A stretch of 64,000 nucleotides of DNA, from assembly GCA_016705325.1 (NCBI GenBank), contig JADIYJ010000008.1, positions 124,001-188,000 on the forward strand, in the 5' to 3' direction. This DNA is from Pseudomonadota bacterium. GTDB lineage: Bacteria; Pseudomonadota; Gammaproteobacteria; Steroidobacterales; Steroidobacteraceae. The position numbers and the translations under genes were made by a program. Within the stretch, counting starts at the first letter, position 1. Every line of letters starts with the position of its first letter. Below the pieces are notes generated by a model. It saw only the letters and a program-made list of their open reading frames with translations, had not been told where the DNA came from and searched no databases. Positions 17,373 through 26,315 of this stretch are shown in pieces.

Positions 17373-17789
17373 ATGAAGACCCTGGGCAACACCGCGGACC
17401 TCATGGGCCGCGTACTGATCGCAGCGATGTTCCTGATTGCCGGCATCGGCAAGATTTCGGGGTACGCCGGCACGCAGGGTTACATGCAGTCGATGGGTGT
17501 ACCGGGAGCGTTGCTGCCGCTGGTCATAGCCCTGGAGGTTCCCGGCGCGATCGCGATCATCTTGGGTTACCGGACGCGGCTCGTCGCCGCCGCACTCGCG
17601 TGTTTCACGCTCGCCGCGGCTTTCATCTTCCACAGCGGCGCCGACCCGCTGCAGCAGATCATGCTGCTCAAGAACGTGGCAGTTGCGGGCGGGTTCCTGT
17701 TCCTGGTTGCGCGCGGCGCGGGCGACTGGTCCGTGGATGCACGGCGTGAACGCTTGACGTCGCCTGGTTCCGTGGACGTGCGCATCTGA
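17373..17789 (+). CDS. DoxX family membrane protein
   Basis: 138-aa protein with four hydrophobic helices. RVLIAAMFLIAGIGKISGYA is the typical DoxX first helix, and PGAIAIILGYRTRLVAAALA the central segment. DoxX proteins are inner-membrane proteins of poorly known role, linked with redox and quinone functions. It sits between the azoreductase remnant and pirin on the same strand, matching a frequent LysR-reductase-DoxX-pirin cassette. Confidence 0.88.
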   Translation: MKTLGNTADLMGRVLIAAMFLIAGIGKISGYAGTQGYMQSMGVPGALLPLVIALEVPGAIAIILGYRTRLVAAALACFTLAAAFIFHSGADPLQQIMLLKNVAVAGGFLFLVARGAGDWSVDARRERLTSPGSVDVRI

Positions 17790-17838
17790 CGTCGCTGCGC
17801 CGCACCGCACACGATCTCGTCACACGACAGGAGCAACC

Positions 17839-18702
17839 ATGACCACTTCGCGCAAGCTGCAGGCCGTGATCGAGTCCGTGGCCGCCTCCGATGGCGCCGG
17901 CGTCAAGCTGCGCCGCAGCCTCGGCAGTCGCCAGAACCAGCGATTCGATCCGTTCCTGATGCTCGACGAGTTCTTCTCCGACGACCCGGATGACTACCTG
18001 GCGGGCTTCCCCTCGCACCCGCATCGCGGGTTCGAGACGGTCACCTACATGCTCGACGGGCACATGCGGCACGAGGACAGCTTCGGCAATCGGGGCGACC
18101 TCGGTCCCGGTGACGTGCAGTGGATGACAGCGGCGCGCGGCATCATTCATTCCGAGATGCCGCAACAGACCGCGGGTCGCATGCGCGGGTTCCAGTTATG
18201 GATCAACCTGCCGGCGCGCGAGAAAATGAAGCCGGCGGCCTACCGCGACATTCCGTCGCGCGAGATTCCGACGGTCGCGCTCGCGGGCGGCGGCGAATTG
18301 CGCGTCATCGCCGGCGAATTCGAGCAAGGCGGCACGAAGACGGCGGGTCCGATCGGCGGTCTGAGCACCACACCGCTGTACTACGACCTCCGCCTGCCGC
18401 ACGGCAGCGAAGCCACGATCCCGACGCCGATTTCGCACAATACGTTCCTGTACGTGTACGAAGGCGATGCGGTGGTCGGCGACGAGGCGAAGCCGCTGCC
18501 GTTCCGTGCAGCTGGACTGCTGACGCCCGGGAGTTCCGTGCGGATCCGCGCGGGCGAGCAGGGCGTGCGGCTGCTGCTGCTCGCCGGCAGGCCGATCGGT
18601 GAGCCGGTGGTCCAGTACGGCCCGTTCGTGATGAACACGCCGCAGGAGATCCAGCAGGCCGTGATCGACTACCAGCGCGGCCAGCTGGCGGTCGCGAGCT
18701 AG
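17839..18702 (+). CDS. Pirin family protein
   Basis: 287-aa bicupin. The N-terminal cupin carries the metal-binding HPHRGFETVTYMLDG block (two His) and later a downstream HSEMPQ histidine; the C-terminal cupin follows after a proline-rich linker. Some bacterial pirins are quercetinases, others bind regulators; the activity here is not resolvable. The start has an AGGAGC ribosome-binding site. Its TAG stop overlaps the stop of the convergent fusion gene, sharing a CTAG tetranucleotide at 18699-18702. Confidence 0.92.
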   Translation: MTTSRKLQAVIESVAASDGAGVKLRRSLGSRQNQRFDPFLMLDEFFSDDPDDYLAGFPSHPHRGFETVTYMLDGHMRHEDSFGNRGDLGPGDVQWMTAARGIIHSEMPQQTAGRMRGFQLWINLPAREKMKPAAYRDIPSREIPTVALAGGGELRVIAGEFEQGGTKTAGPIGGLSTTPLYYDLRLPHGSEATIPTPISHNTFLYVYEGDAVVGDEAKPLPFRAAGLLTPGSSVRIRAGEQGVRLLLLAGRPIGEPVVQYGPFVMNTPQEIQQAVIDYQRGQLAVAS

Positions 18703-21700
18703 CGCGCGGCGGTGCCAGTGGGACTCCATGCCCCGTGGCGTCGGTAGAAGCTCGCTTTCAGGACTTCGGTTCCACCGACGTACACGGCTGCGATTGCGAC
18801 CAGCGACAGCATCACGCCCGCTGGCAGCGGCGTGAAGTCGAGCAAAGACGCGTACGGCAGGTACGGGATGGCGAAAGTCAGCGCCATCACCCCGATTGAA
18901 CTCCAGAACAGCGCGTTGCCCGGGCGACTGCGCCAGAACGGGCGCTGCGTTCGCACCACCAGAGCGATGACGAGTTCCGTGAGCAGCGACTCGACGAACC
19001 AGCCCGTGCGGAAGAGATCCGGCGGCGCCGCGAAGACCCACAGCAGCAGGCCGAACGTCAGGAAGTCGAACAGCGAACTCAGGCAACCGAACTCGACCAT
19101 GAACCGGCCGAGGAAGCGCATGTCCCACCGGCGTGGACGATCCACCAGCTCGGCATCCACGCTGTCGCCGGCAAGGCCGACGGCCGGCACGTCCGACAGG
19201 AAGTTGTTGAGCAGGATCTGACCGGCGAGCAGCGGCAGGAACGGCAGGAACAGCGAAGCCACCGCCATGCTGATCATGTTGCCGAGGTTGGCGCTGGTCG
19301 TCGTCAGGATGTACTTGAGGGTATTGGCGAACGTGCGCCGGCCCTCTTCGATGCCTCTGCGAATCACGCCCAGGTTGCGTTCCAGCAGCACGAAGTCGGC
19401 GGCCTCGCGCGCGACGTCCGCCGCGCCCTCCACGCTGAGGCTGGTGTCGGCCGCATGCATCGCCGGCGCGTCGTTGATGCCGTCGCCGAGGAAGCCGACG
19501 ACGTGCCCGGCCTTCTTCAGCGCAACGATGATGCGTTCCTTCTGGTTCGGGTCGACCTCTGCGAACACCACCGTCTGCTCGGCGGCGTGCCAGAGCGCGT
19601 CGTCGTGCAGTTCGTCGAGTTGCAGGCCGGTCAGCATCCGCCCGGCGTGCAGCCCTACACTGGTCGCCACGTGCTGCGCGACTGCCGCGGAGTCGCCCGT
19701 GATGATCTTCACGGCGACGCCCAACTGCCCGAGTTCCAGCAGCGTGTCGCGAATGCCGGCCTTCGGTCGGTCCAGAAACGTCAGGTAGCCGGCAAAGGTC
19801 AGGCCGGACTCGTCGTCACGGCCGTAACCCGCCTGCGCCGGCATCTCTCGAGTCGCGACTGCGAGCACGCGGATGCCCTGGTTGTTCCATGTTGCCGCGC
19901 GCTCACGCAGCCGCGCGCGTACTTGGTCGTCGAGCGGCCGTCCGTCGGGCTGGTTGGCACAGACCGACAATACGGCTTCGACCGCTCCCTTCATGAGCAG
20001 GCGCGTACCAGCATCCTGCCGCACGATCACGCTCAGGCGCTTGCGCACGAAGTCGTAGGGAATCTCTGCGATCTTCTCGATGCCGTCGAGTTCGGGTTGG
20101 TGCGCTTTCTGGATCGCCTCGTCCAGCGGATTGACGAGACCCGCCTGCAGTGCCGCGTTGATTGCGGCGATCTCCAGCACCGCGGCCGAGGGCGTTCCTG
20201 CAACCTCCCAGGCGCCGTCGAGTTGCACGACGCCTTCCGTCAACGTGCCGGTCTTGTCGGTGCAGAGCACGTCCATGCTGCCGAGGTTCTCGATGGCATT
20301 GAGGCGGCGCACCAGCACGCCATGCGCGGCCATGTGGCGTGCCCCGCGCGCGAGATTGACGCTGAGAATGGCCGGCAGCAGTTCCGGGCTGAGACCCACG
20401 GCAAGCGCGATGGAGAAGAGCAGCGTCTCGACCAGTGGCCTGCCGAGCAACAGGTTGACGACCAGCACAACCACGGTCATGACGGTCATCGCCGACGTGA
20501 GCAGATAGCCGAAGTGCCGGATACCGCGGTCGAACTCCGTCTCCGGCGGCCGCAGCTTCAACCGGTGCGCGATGGCGCCGAACGCCGTGTCTTCTCCCGT
20601 CGCGACGACGAGACAGCGGGCGCTGCCGCTGCGGACGCTGGTGCCGAGGTGCAGGCAGTTGTGGCGCCTCACCAGCGGCGCGGCGACATCCACCGTCCCT
20701 GGCTGCTTCTGCACCGGAAAGCTCTCGCCGGTGAGCACCGCCTCGTTGACGAAGCAATCCGTGGCCTCGAGCAGGAGACTGTCCGCGGGCACGACGCTGC
20801 CGGCCGAGAGCAGGGTCACGTCGCCCGGCACGACTTCCGTGAGCGGCACCGAGCGTGGCACGCCGTCGCGCAGGACCTGCGTGTGCACCTGCACCTGGGC
20901 GCGCAGCTCCGCGGCTGCCGTTTGCGCCCGGTACTCACGTGAGTAACCGATGCCGGCGCTCGCCAGCACGATGGCGATCACGATGAGGGCGTCAATCCAT
21001 TCGCCGGTGGCGACCGAGGCGATCGCGGCAAAGACCAGCAGCAGGAGCAGTGGGCTCTTCAACTGGTTCCAGGCGACACCCAGCCGCGTAAAGCCTTCGA
21101 ATTCACCGATGGCGTTGCGTCCGACGCTCGGCAGTCGCCCGGCCGCTTCCAGCGACGACAGGCCAACCGGCGTGGAGGACAGCCGCGCGACGACGTCGGC
21201 CGCGGGCAGCGACCAGTAGGGCGGGGCATCGGCATCGCCGGCGCTGTCCGCCGGCTCCAGGGCGAACGTGCGGGACAGCACCAGCCCCGGGATCATCGGC
21301 AACCAGAAGCTGAGGCCGCGGAACAGCAAGGTTGCCGAGAGGCCCGCTGCGACCGGCACTCCGGCGAGCGCCAGCGCTCCCACCGAAGCCGCCTCGAAAG
21401 TGCCGAGCCCGCCGGGCAGGAACCCGATGCTGCGCATGACCGAGGCAATCACGAAGCTCGCGAACACCGCGCCGGCGCTGGCGTCGGATCCCAGCGACTT
21501 GAGCAGAATCCAGACGGTGGCGGCGTCGAGCAGCGCGATCAGCATCTGCAGCGCAGTCGCGCGCGCCAGCAGTGCCGGGTCGTGGACGAGGCGCGGACTG
21601 CCTTGTTGCAGCGGTTCGACGACCCTGCCGACCACTGGCCATTCCTGCAGGCGCGCGGCCAGCCGCCCGGGCCGGGTGCGAGTCAGCGACAGGACGGCCG

Positions 21701-22214
21701 TAATCAGTGCACTTCCGTAGCACAGGAACAGCACGGCAGCCGTGACGATCAGCGGACTCACGTGGCCTTCCCTGCGCAGGAGCGCCAGGGCGATGGCCAG
21801 ATCGATGACGTAGGCGATGTAGAACGATGCCGCGTCCACCGCGACGGTTGACATGACCGTGGTTCGTGCCACCCCCTGCCTGCCGAGGGCGCGCGCGACC
21901 AGCGCGGCACCACTCACACCCATGGCCGGCACGGCCTGGTCGATGAACAGCCTGGCGAGGCTCAGGCGACACGCCAACGTAAAGGGCACGGACGCGCCGG
22001 CGCGTTGCAGCACGACGCGCCAGACGCCGGCTTGCGCCACGTAAGTTCCGGCTTGCAGGAGGAGAGCCAGGATCAGCCAGGCGGGTCGCGCGTCGTGCAT
22101 CAGCTTCACAATCGCGCGCTCTTCGGCGGCATGCAGCGCGACGAAGATGACGGCAATGACCCCTGCGGCGCCGAGCAGCCAGGGAAGCCAACCCACGGAG
22201 CGTCGTTGGGTCAT
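18699..22214 (-). CDS. Fusion: flippase-like (UPF0104/LPG synthase TM) domain + P3B-type cation ATPase
   Basis: 1171-aa single frame. Residues about 8-317 are a UPF0104/YbhN-type membrane domain with its typical LPGGLGTFEA motif near residue 266. After a short linker, residues about 330-1165 are a complete MgtA-like P-type ATPase: cation-ATPase N region, TGES actuator loop, NAIENLGSMDVLCTDKTGTL with phosphorylated Asp653, KGAVEAV nucleotide site, GDGINDAPA hinge, and C-terminal helices with LLNNFLSDVPAVGLAGD. Alone, MgtA-like pumps import Mg2+; flippase-like domains handle lipids or glycolipids. The role of the fusion is unknown. The start at 22214 is chosen to begin just before the first helix. 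Convergent with pirin. Confidence 0.88.
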   Translation of the reverse strand: MTQRRSVGWLPWLLGAAGVIAVIFVALHAAEERAIVKLMHDARPAWLILALLLQAGTYVAQAGVWRVVLQRAGASVPFTLACRLSLARLFIDQAVPAMGVSGAALVARALGRQGVARTTVMSTVAVDAASFYIAYVIDLAIALALLRREGHVSPLIVTAAVLFLCYGSALITAVLSLTRTRPGRLAARLQEWPVVGRVVEPLQQGSPRLVHDPALLARATALQMLIALLDAATVWILLKSLGSDASAGAVFASFVIASVMRSIGFLPGGLGTFEAASVGALALAGVPVAAGLSATLLFRGLSFWLPMIPGLVLSRTFALEPADSAGDADAPPYWSLPAADVVARLSSTPVGLSSLEAAGRLPSVGRNAIGEFEGFTRLGVAWNQLKSPLLLLLVFAAIASVATGEWIDALIVIAIVLASAGIGYSREYRAQTAAAELRAQVQVHTQVLRDGVPRSVPLTEVVPGDVTLLSAGSVVPADSLLLEATDCFVNEAVLTGESFPVQKQPGTVDVAAPLVRRHNCLHLGTSVRSGSARCLVVATGEDTAFGAIAHRLKLRPPETEFDRGIRHFGYLLTSAMTVMTVVVLVVNLLLGRPLVETLLFSIALAVGLSPELLPAILSVNLARGARHMAAHGVLVRRLNAIENLGSMDVLCTDKTGTLTEGVVQLDGAWEVAGTPSAAVLEIAAINAALQAGLVNPLDEAIQKAHQPELDGIEKIAEIPYDFVRKRLSVIVRQDAGTRLLMKGAVEAVLSVCANQPDGRPLDDQVRARLRERAATWNNQGIRVLAVATREMPAQAGYGRDDESGLTFAGYLTFLDRPKAGIRDTLLELGQLGVAVKIITGDSAAVAQHVATSVGLHAGRMLTGLQLDELHDDALWHAAEQTVVFAEVDPNQKERIIVALKKAGHVVGFLGDGINDAPAMHAADTSLSVEGAADVAREAADFVLLERNLGVIRRGIEEGRRTFANTLKYILTTTSANLGNMISMAVASLFLPFLPLLAGQILLNNFLSDVPAVGLAGDSVDAELVDRPRRWDMRFLGRFMVEFGCLSSLFDFLTFGLLLWVFAAPPDLFRTGWFVESLLTELVIALVVRTQRPFWRSRPGNALFWSSIGVMALTFAIPYLPYASLLDFTPLPAGVMLSLVAIAAVYVGGTEVLKASFYRRHGAWSPTGTAAR

Positions 22215-22369
22215 TTCGGCCAACCGCAAGCGGGCAACGGCGGACCCGGCCCGATAGCAGATTGTGCACGCGCGGAGCCGAGGCGGCATCGCGACTAACC
22301 CGCATCCCGCGTCGTGGCTCCTGCGGTAAGCTGCACTCCGCCGCCGCCACTTGCCGGGAGGCGATCCGC

Positions 22370-22648
22370 GTGAGCCACAAGCACCAAAGCCTGCTGCGCA
22401 CGATCTTTCACGATCCGATCAGCGCCAACATCCACTGGCGTGAGATCGAGTCCCTGCTGCATCACCTCGCGGCGGAGATCGAGTCCCTGTCCGGGGCCCG
22501 CCTGCGCGTGAAGCTGAACGGCGTCGAGGGCATCCTGCACCGGCCGCACCACGGCAACACGCTAGACAAGAGCGCGGTCCGTCACTTGCGCGAATACCTC
22601 GCGCACGCGCGCTGCACGCCATCGCAGTACGAGCAGGGTCACACCTGA
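22370..22648 (+). CDS. HicA-like mRNA interferase family protein, orphan
   Basis: 92-aa protein of the HicA-like dsRNA-binding fold: IHWREIESLLHHLAAEIES at the N-terminus, then RVKLNGVEGILHRPHHGNTL with the His expected in HicA toxins, then KSAVRHLREYLA. It starts at GTG after a GGGAGG ribosome-binding site. No HicB-like antitoxin gene is adjacent; the flanking genes are the ATPase fusion (divergent) and an M20 peptidase. It may be a chromosomal solitary member that is not a toxin. Confidence 0.7.
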   Translation: MSHKHQSLLRTIFHDPISANIHWREIESLLHHLAAEIESLSGARLRVKLNGVEGILHRPHHGNTLDKSAVRHLREYLAHARCTPSQYEQGHT

Positions 22649-22773
22649 GTCGCGCCAGCCGTGCCGCTGCACCGGCAGGGATGCAGCCTGTCTGTGCCAG
22701 TCGCCGGATATCCTTCGGGTCGATGCCCATCGCACGTCCAGAGCCCGCGACGAACGTGCCCCCGCGCGTCGAA

Positions 22774-24054
22774 TCAGCGGGTCAGTCGATGCATCAGCAG
22801 CGCCGCGCGCTTCACCTGCAGCGGCAGCGAGTCGAGCAGCACGTACTCACCCGGCGCGTGGTCGTTCTCGCCGTCCGTGCCGAGACCATCGAGGCAGGCG
22901 AGGCGTCCATCGCCGCACACGAAAGCGATGTCACCCGCCCCACGCTCGATCGGCGGCTGGGCGACGATGGGGCCGGCGCCGAGATCACGGCTGGCCGAGT
23001 CGAGGACGCCGAGGATGCGTTCGCTGCCCGGGTTAGGCGCCATCGAGGGATACTCGTTCTCGACGACGATTTCTGCCGACGTCCGCGGCAGGTTTGCAGC
23101 GACGATTGCCTGCATCCTGGCGCGTGCCGATTCGAACTGGGCGGCGCCGAGGTAGCGAAGATCGCCTTCGACGCGGACTTCGCGCGGGATCACGTTGGTC
23201 TTGCCGAGCGCGGTGCCGCTCCTGGTCGCCGTGTCGTAGCTGACGTTAGTGCCGCCCACGATCACCGACGGGTTGTAGGTCAGGTTGGGCTCGCGCAATT
23301 CGGTCCGGAACTGGTCGAGGATGCGTGCAGCCTCGAAAACTGCCCCGTACCCCCGCGTGTCGCCGAAGATTCCGGACGAGTGGCCCTGCACCCCGGTCAC
23401 GTGCAGGCGCCACGAACCGATGCCGCGGCGGCCAATGACAGCCTTGCCGGGCGCCGACCCTTCGAAGGCCAGGGCGATGTCGGCATCTGCAGCCGCCGCC
23501 AGCAGCGATTCGCGCGAAATGAGCTGCGGCGACCCCGGGTCTTCTTCGTCGCCCGTGAAGACGACCGTGACGTTCATGTCGCGGAGCGCGCCCGTGGCCT
23601 GCAGCGCACGCAAGGCTTCGAGCGCGACCAGGTTGCCGCCCTTCATGTCGGACGAGCCCGTGCCGTAAGCCCGGCTGCCGTCGCGCCGGAACGGCTCGCC
23701 CTGCAGCACCGTGTCGAGGTGGCCGATCAACAGCAGACGTGGACCGCCACGCTTGCCGCGGTGGGTCGCAACCAGGTGCCCTGCACGCTTCATCTCCGGG
23801 GTTACGCCGACCCAGCGGGTCTCGAAGCCGAGCGCGCGAAACTCGCGAGCGTAGATCTCGCCCACCGCGCGCACTCCGGCGAGGTTTTCGGTGGCGCTCT
23901 GCACGTTCACCGTCTCGGCCAGCAGTTCGAGCGCCGCGTCGGCACGCCGATCGACGGCAGCTGCAATCCGCTTTTCCAGGGCGGACGGAGCCGCGAGCGC
24001 GGTGCCGACCGCAAGCAGTGCCAGTGCGAACAGTGACAGGGACGCGAGGCGCAA
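22774..24054 (-). CDS. Secreted M20 family metallopeptidase (carboxypeptidase G2-like)
   Basis: 426-aa zinc exopeptidase with a signal peptide ending at GTALAA. Metal and catalytic motifs: LIGHLDTVL (His and catalytic Asp), GSSDMKGG (bridging Asp), FTGDEEDPGS (general base Glu and ligand Glu) and a late His in ENDHAPGE. The dimerisation lid is in the middle (GVQGHSSGIF). M20 carboxypeptidases remove C-terminal residues such as glutamate; the exact substrate is unknown. The ATG start lies just before the signal peptide. NnrU and a LysR gene lie upstream on the same strand. Confidence 0.9.
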   Translation of the reverse strand: MRLASLSLFALALLAVGTALAAPSALEKRIAAAVDRRADAALELLAETVNVQSATENLAGVRAVGEIYAREFRALGFETRWVGVTPEMKRAGHLVATHRGKRGGPRLLLIGHLDTVLQGEPFRRDGSRAYGTGSSDMKGGNLVALEALRALQATGALRDMNVTVVFTGDEEDPGSPQLISRESLLAAAADADIALAFEGSAPGKAVIGRRGIGSWRLHVTGVQGHSSGIFGDTRGYGAVFEAARILDQFRTELREPNLTYNPSVIVGGTNVSYDTATRSGTALGKTNVIPREVRVEGDLRYLGAAQFESARARMQAIVAANLPRTSAEIVVENEYPSMAPNPGSERILGVLDSASRDLGAGPIVAQPPIERGAGDIAFVCGDGRLACLDGLGTDGENDHAPGEYVLLDSLPLQVKRAALLMHRLTR

Positions 24055-24078
24055 GGTGAGGGGCGTCGACGCGCGGGG

Positions 24079-24663
24079 TCAGTGCGGCAGCAGCGGCGGC
24101 ACGCCGATGAATCGTTGGTGCGCCCAGACGATGAACACGGCATACAGTACGAGGCCGCCAACGATCGCGAGCACGTCGTTCATTCGCGACGGTGCTCCCG
24201 TGACCATCGGCTTGCGCTGCACGACGCGCTTGCCGACCGCGATGCGGTCCGCCACGGCCCACGCCAGGAAGCCGCCGAACAGCAGCACGTCGGCGAGGTT
24301 GCCATTGACCAGCAGGTGGGCCAGCGCCCAGGCCTTGGTCGCCGTCAGCATCGGATGCTTCACGGCCGCCCTGATGGCGCCGGGCAGGTACGTCGACAGC
24401 AGCAGCGGAAACACCGGCAGCATGAGCAACGCGGCAAGGTGGCGCAGCCACGCCGGCGGCGTGTAGAGCACCGTCGGTTCCGCGCGCGCGAGGCCGTACC
24501 CGTGCACGAGCATCACGAAGCCAATGACCGATACCATGGAGTAGATCGCCTTCCACGGCGCATCGCCGAGCTTCGCGGCCATGCCGTCCCGCCACGCGGG
24601 CGCGACTATCGCGATCGAGTGCACGCCGAAGAACAGCAGCAGGCCGGCAACCAGGTAGGTCAT
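24079..24663 (-). CDS. NnrU family membrane protein
   Basis: 194-aa integral membrane protein with about six helices, matching NnrU: LLLFFGVHSIAIVAPAWRD at the N-terminus and the KHPMLTATKAWALAHLLVNG block with its conserved His residues in the middle. NnrU proteins are tied to nitric-oxide/nitrite metabolism in denitrifiers but occur widely; beta-carotene isomerase D27-like relatives share the fold. The ATG overlaps the stop of the upstream LysR gene by 4 bp (ATGA), so the two are translationally coupled. Confidence 0.88.
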   Translation of the reverse strand: MTYLVAGLLLFFGVHSIAIVAPAWRDGMAAKLGDAPWKAIYSMVSVIGFVMLVHGYGLARAEPTVLYTPPAWLRHLAALLMLPVFPLLLSTYLPGAIRAAVKHPMLTATKAWALAHLLVNGNLADVLLFGGFLAWAVADRIAVGKRVVQRKPMVTGAPSRMNDVLAIVGGLVLYAVFIVWAHQRFIGVPPLLPH

Positions 24664-25640
24664 GTGGGCTCCCTTGGGTCTTGCGCGAGTCTAGCTGACA
24701 CGGGGGCCGGCAGCCGGGGTGGCTGCTTGATCCAGCGGCGGACTTCCACGTTCCAGCGCAGCAGCAGGTCCGCGGCGAAATCCGAGAACACGCGCACCTT
24801 GGCCAACTGGTGCCCCGCAGACGGGTAGACGAGTGAAACGGGCGGGCCGGGCACCACGAAGTCCTCGAGGATCAGCTTCAGTTCGCCGCGCCCGACGTAC
24901 TCGGCCACGAGCAAGTCACCCGTGTGTGCGATGCCGAGCCCCGCGGTCGCCGCGATGATCGGCGCCTCGACCGAGTTGAACAACATCGAGAATTTCAGCC
25001 CTAGACGCTTTGGCGTGTACGGCGGTGGAAACGACCACTCCGGCGGCGCGCCGGAAGGCGAGGTGAGGCCCACGAGCCTGTGCTCACGCAAATCGTCGGG
25101 TGTCTGCGGTTCGCCGTGGTCCTGCAGGTACGCGGGCGCCGCGCACGTGACGATGCTCACCTGCGACACACGCCGCGCAGCAAGGCCAGCCTGCCGGATC
25201 GGCCCGACGCGCAGCGCCACGTCCACGCGTTCGGCGACGAGATCGACGACGCGATCGTTGAGGCGCAGGTCCAGTTCGATCAGCGGGTAGCGTCGCGTGA
25301 ATTCGGGCAGGGCAGGCAGCAACAGGTAGCGCCCGAAGGCGACGGGCACGTCCACCCGCAATTTGCCCTGTGGCTTCGAGCGCGTGTCGCGCACCGTCTC
25401 CTCCGCGTCATGCAGTTCTTCGAGGATGCGGCGCGTGCGGCGCAGGAATTCGGTGCCTTCGGCCGTGAGCGACACCCGGCGCGTCGTCCGGTTGAGCAGG
25501 CGTGCGCCGAGGTGCTTTTCGAGTGCCGCGACGTGTGAACTGGCTGCGGGTCGTGAGATCTCCAGCTCATCGGCAGCCTGGCCGAACGAGCCGCGTTCAG
25601 CGACGCGGAGAAAGACCCGCATTGCGAGCAATTGGTCCAT
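24660..25640 (-). CDS. LysR family transcriptional regulator
   Basis: 326-aa LysR-type regulator: HTH at residues about 3-62 (FGQAADELEISRPAASSHVA) and an effector domain that includes DVALRVGPIRQAGLAARR, typical of the CrgA/DmlR-like subgroup. Unusually, it is co-directional and overlapping with NnrU (ATGA) rather than divergent from its likely target. The divergent side holds a 42-aa microprotein gene starting 104 bp away. The target and effector are unknown. Confidence 0.9.
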   Translation of the reverse strand: MDQLLAMRVFLRVAERGSFGQAADELEISRPAASSHVAALEKHLGARLLNRTTRRVSLTAEGTEFLRRTRRILEELHDAEETVRDTRSKPQGKLRVDVPVAFGRYLLLPALPEFTRRYPLIELDLRLNDRVVDLVAERVDVALRVGPIRQAGLAARRVSQVSIVTCAAPAYLQDHGEPQTPDDLREHRLVGLTSPSGAPPEWSFPPPYTPKRLGLKFSMLFNSVEAPIIAATAGLGIAHTGDLLVAEYVGRGELKLILEDFVVPGPPVSLVYPSAGHQLAKVRVFSDFAADLLLRWNVEVRRWIKQPPRLPAPVSARLAQDPREPT

Positions 25641-25743
25641 GTTGCGATTGTTCTGAAAAATGAAATAGAGTGCAACGGTTATTCTGATTTATTACCACAA
25701 AGACCGAGCGTACCTTGTGCCTCACAAACGCAGGAGGCTCGTC

Positions 25744-25872
25744 ATGTTCAACCGCAAGCAGTCCCAGGTTTCGTTCTTCCAGATCGCCATCGGCTCCAGC
25801 CTGGTCGTGTCCGTCGCCTTCGTCGTGACGATCCTGGTCGAGGCGGTGGCGGGTATGCAGAGTTACCTCTGA
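25744..25872 (+). CDS. 42-aa single-helix membrane microprotein
   Basis: Short ORF starting MFNRKQSQVSFFQIAIG. A basic, Gln-rich N-terminus is followed by one hydrophobic helix (SSLVVSVAFVVTILVEAVAG) and a short tail ending MQSYL. It is preceded by an excellent ribosome-binding site (AGGAGG, 7 bp from the ATG), the main evidence for translation. No family was recognised. A second one-helix microprotein gene lies 230 bp downstream on the same strand; the two proteins share layout but little sequence. Confidence 0.6.
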   Translation: MFNRKQSQVSFFQIAIGSSLVVSVAFVVTILVEAVAGMQSYL

Positions 25873-25891
25873 GGCATGTGCAAACCCCGCT

Positions 25892-25916
25892 GGAATCGCT
25901 CACCTGCGGCGATTCC
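25892..25916 (+). terminator. Hairpin after the 42-aa gene
   Basis: GGAATCGC and GCGATTCC form a perfect 8-bp stem with a 9-nt loop, 20 bp after the stop of the 42-aa microprotein. It is followed by GGTGCGTTTATT, a weak T-rich end. Likely an intrinsic terminator separating the two microprotein genes. Confidence 0.45.
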
Positions 25917-25923
25917 GGTGCGT

Positions 25924-25946
25924 TTATTGAACAAAAACTTCAATAA
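25924..25946. promoter_or_regulatory. Perfect AT-rich palindrome upstream of the 37-aa gene
   Basis: TTATTGAA and TTCAATAA arms flank CAAAAAC. This is an AT island of about 45 bp in a GC-rich genome and includes a TTGAAC that could be a -35 element for the following microprotein gene. It looks like an operator for a dimeric regulator. No regulator can be assigned. Confidence 0.4.
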
Positions 25947-26102
25947 ATACATAGTACTGTAGCTCTGCTGCGCCGCAGCACGATTTGCGCTAGACTATGC
26001 CTCGATCGCCCGGTCGTGAGTTGGTCAACCACCTCGCTCGACCCCTCCCCCCTCCCGTGGGGCGGCACCGACTCCGACCTTGCGATCCTTGCAGGAGGTC
26101 GT

Positions 26103-26216
26103 ATGGAAAAGCTCACTGAAAGATATCCCTGGGTTCTGGCGTTCTGGCTGGCCGCCGCCGTTGCCGCTGCCTTCCTGATCGTCGCTCACGCGCTGCGCCA
26201 CAGCATCGTCAGTTGA
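26103..26216 (+). CDS. 37-aa single-helix membrane microprotein
   Basis: Short ORF beginning MEKLTERYPWVLAFWLAAAV: an acidic/basic first eight residues, one hydrophobic helix to about residue 29 and a His/Arg tail ending HSIVS. An AGGAGG ribosome-binding site stands 6 bp before the ATG. No recognised family. It lies downstream of a palindromic AT-rich region and 99 bp ahead of the PLP decarboxylase gene, with which it could be co-transcribed. Confidence 0.6.
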   Translation: MEKLTERYPWVLAFWLAAAVAAAFLIVAHALRHSIVS

Positions 26217-26315
26217 ACTGACGCGCGATCTTATGACTGGCGTCGGTACCGGTGCGGGCTCGTAGTAGGCTGCGCCCGGGCGGACCCTCCGCACCGCCAA
26301 TGCCGAGCCCAGCCG

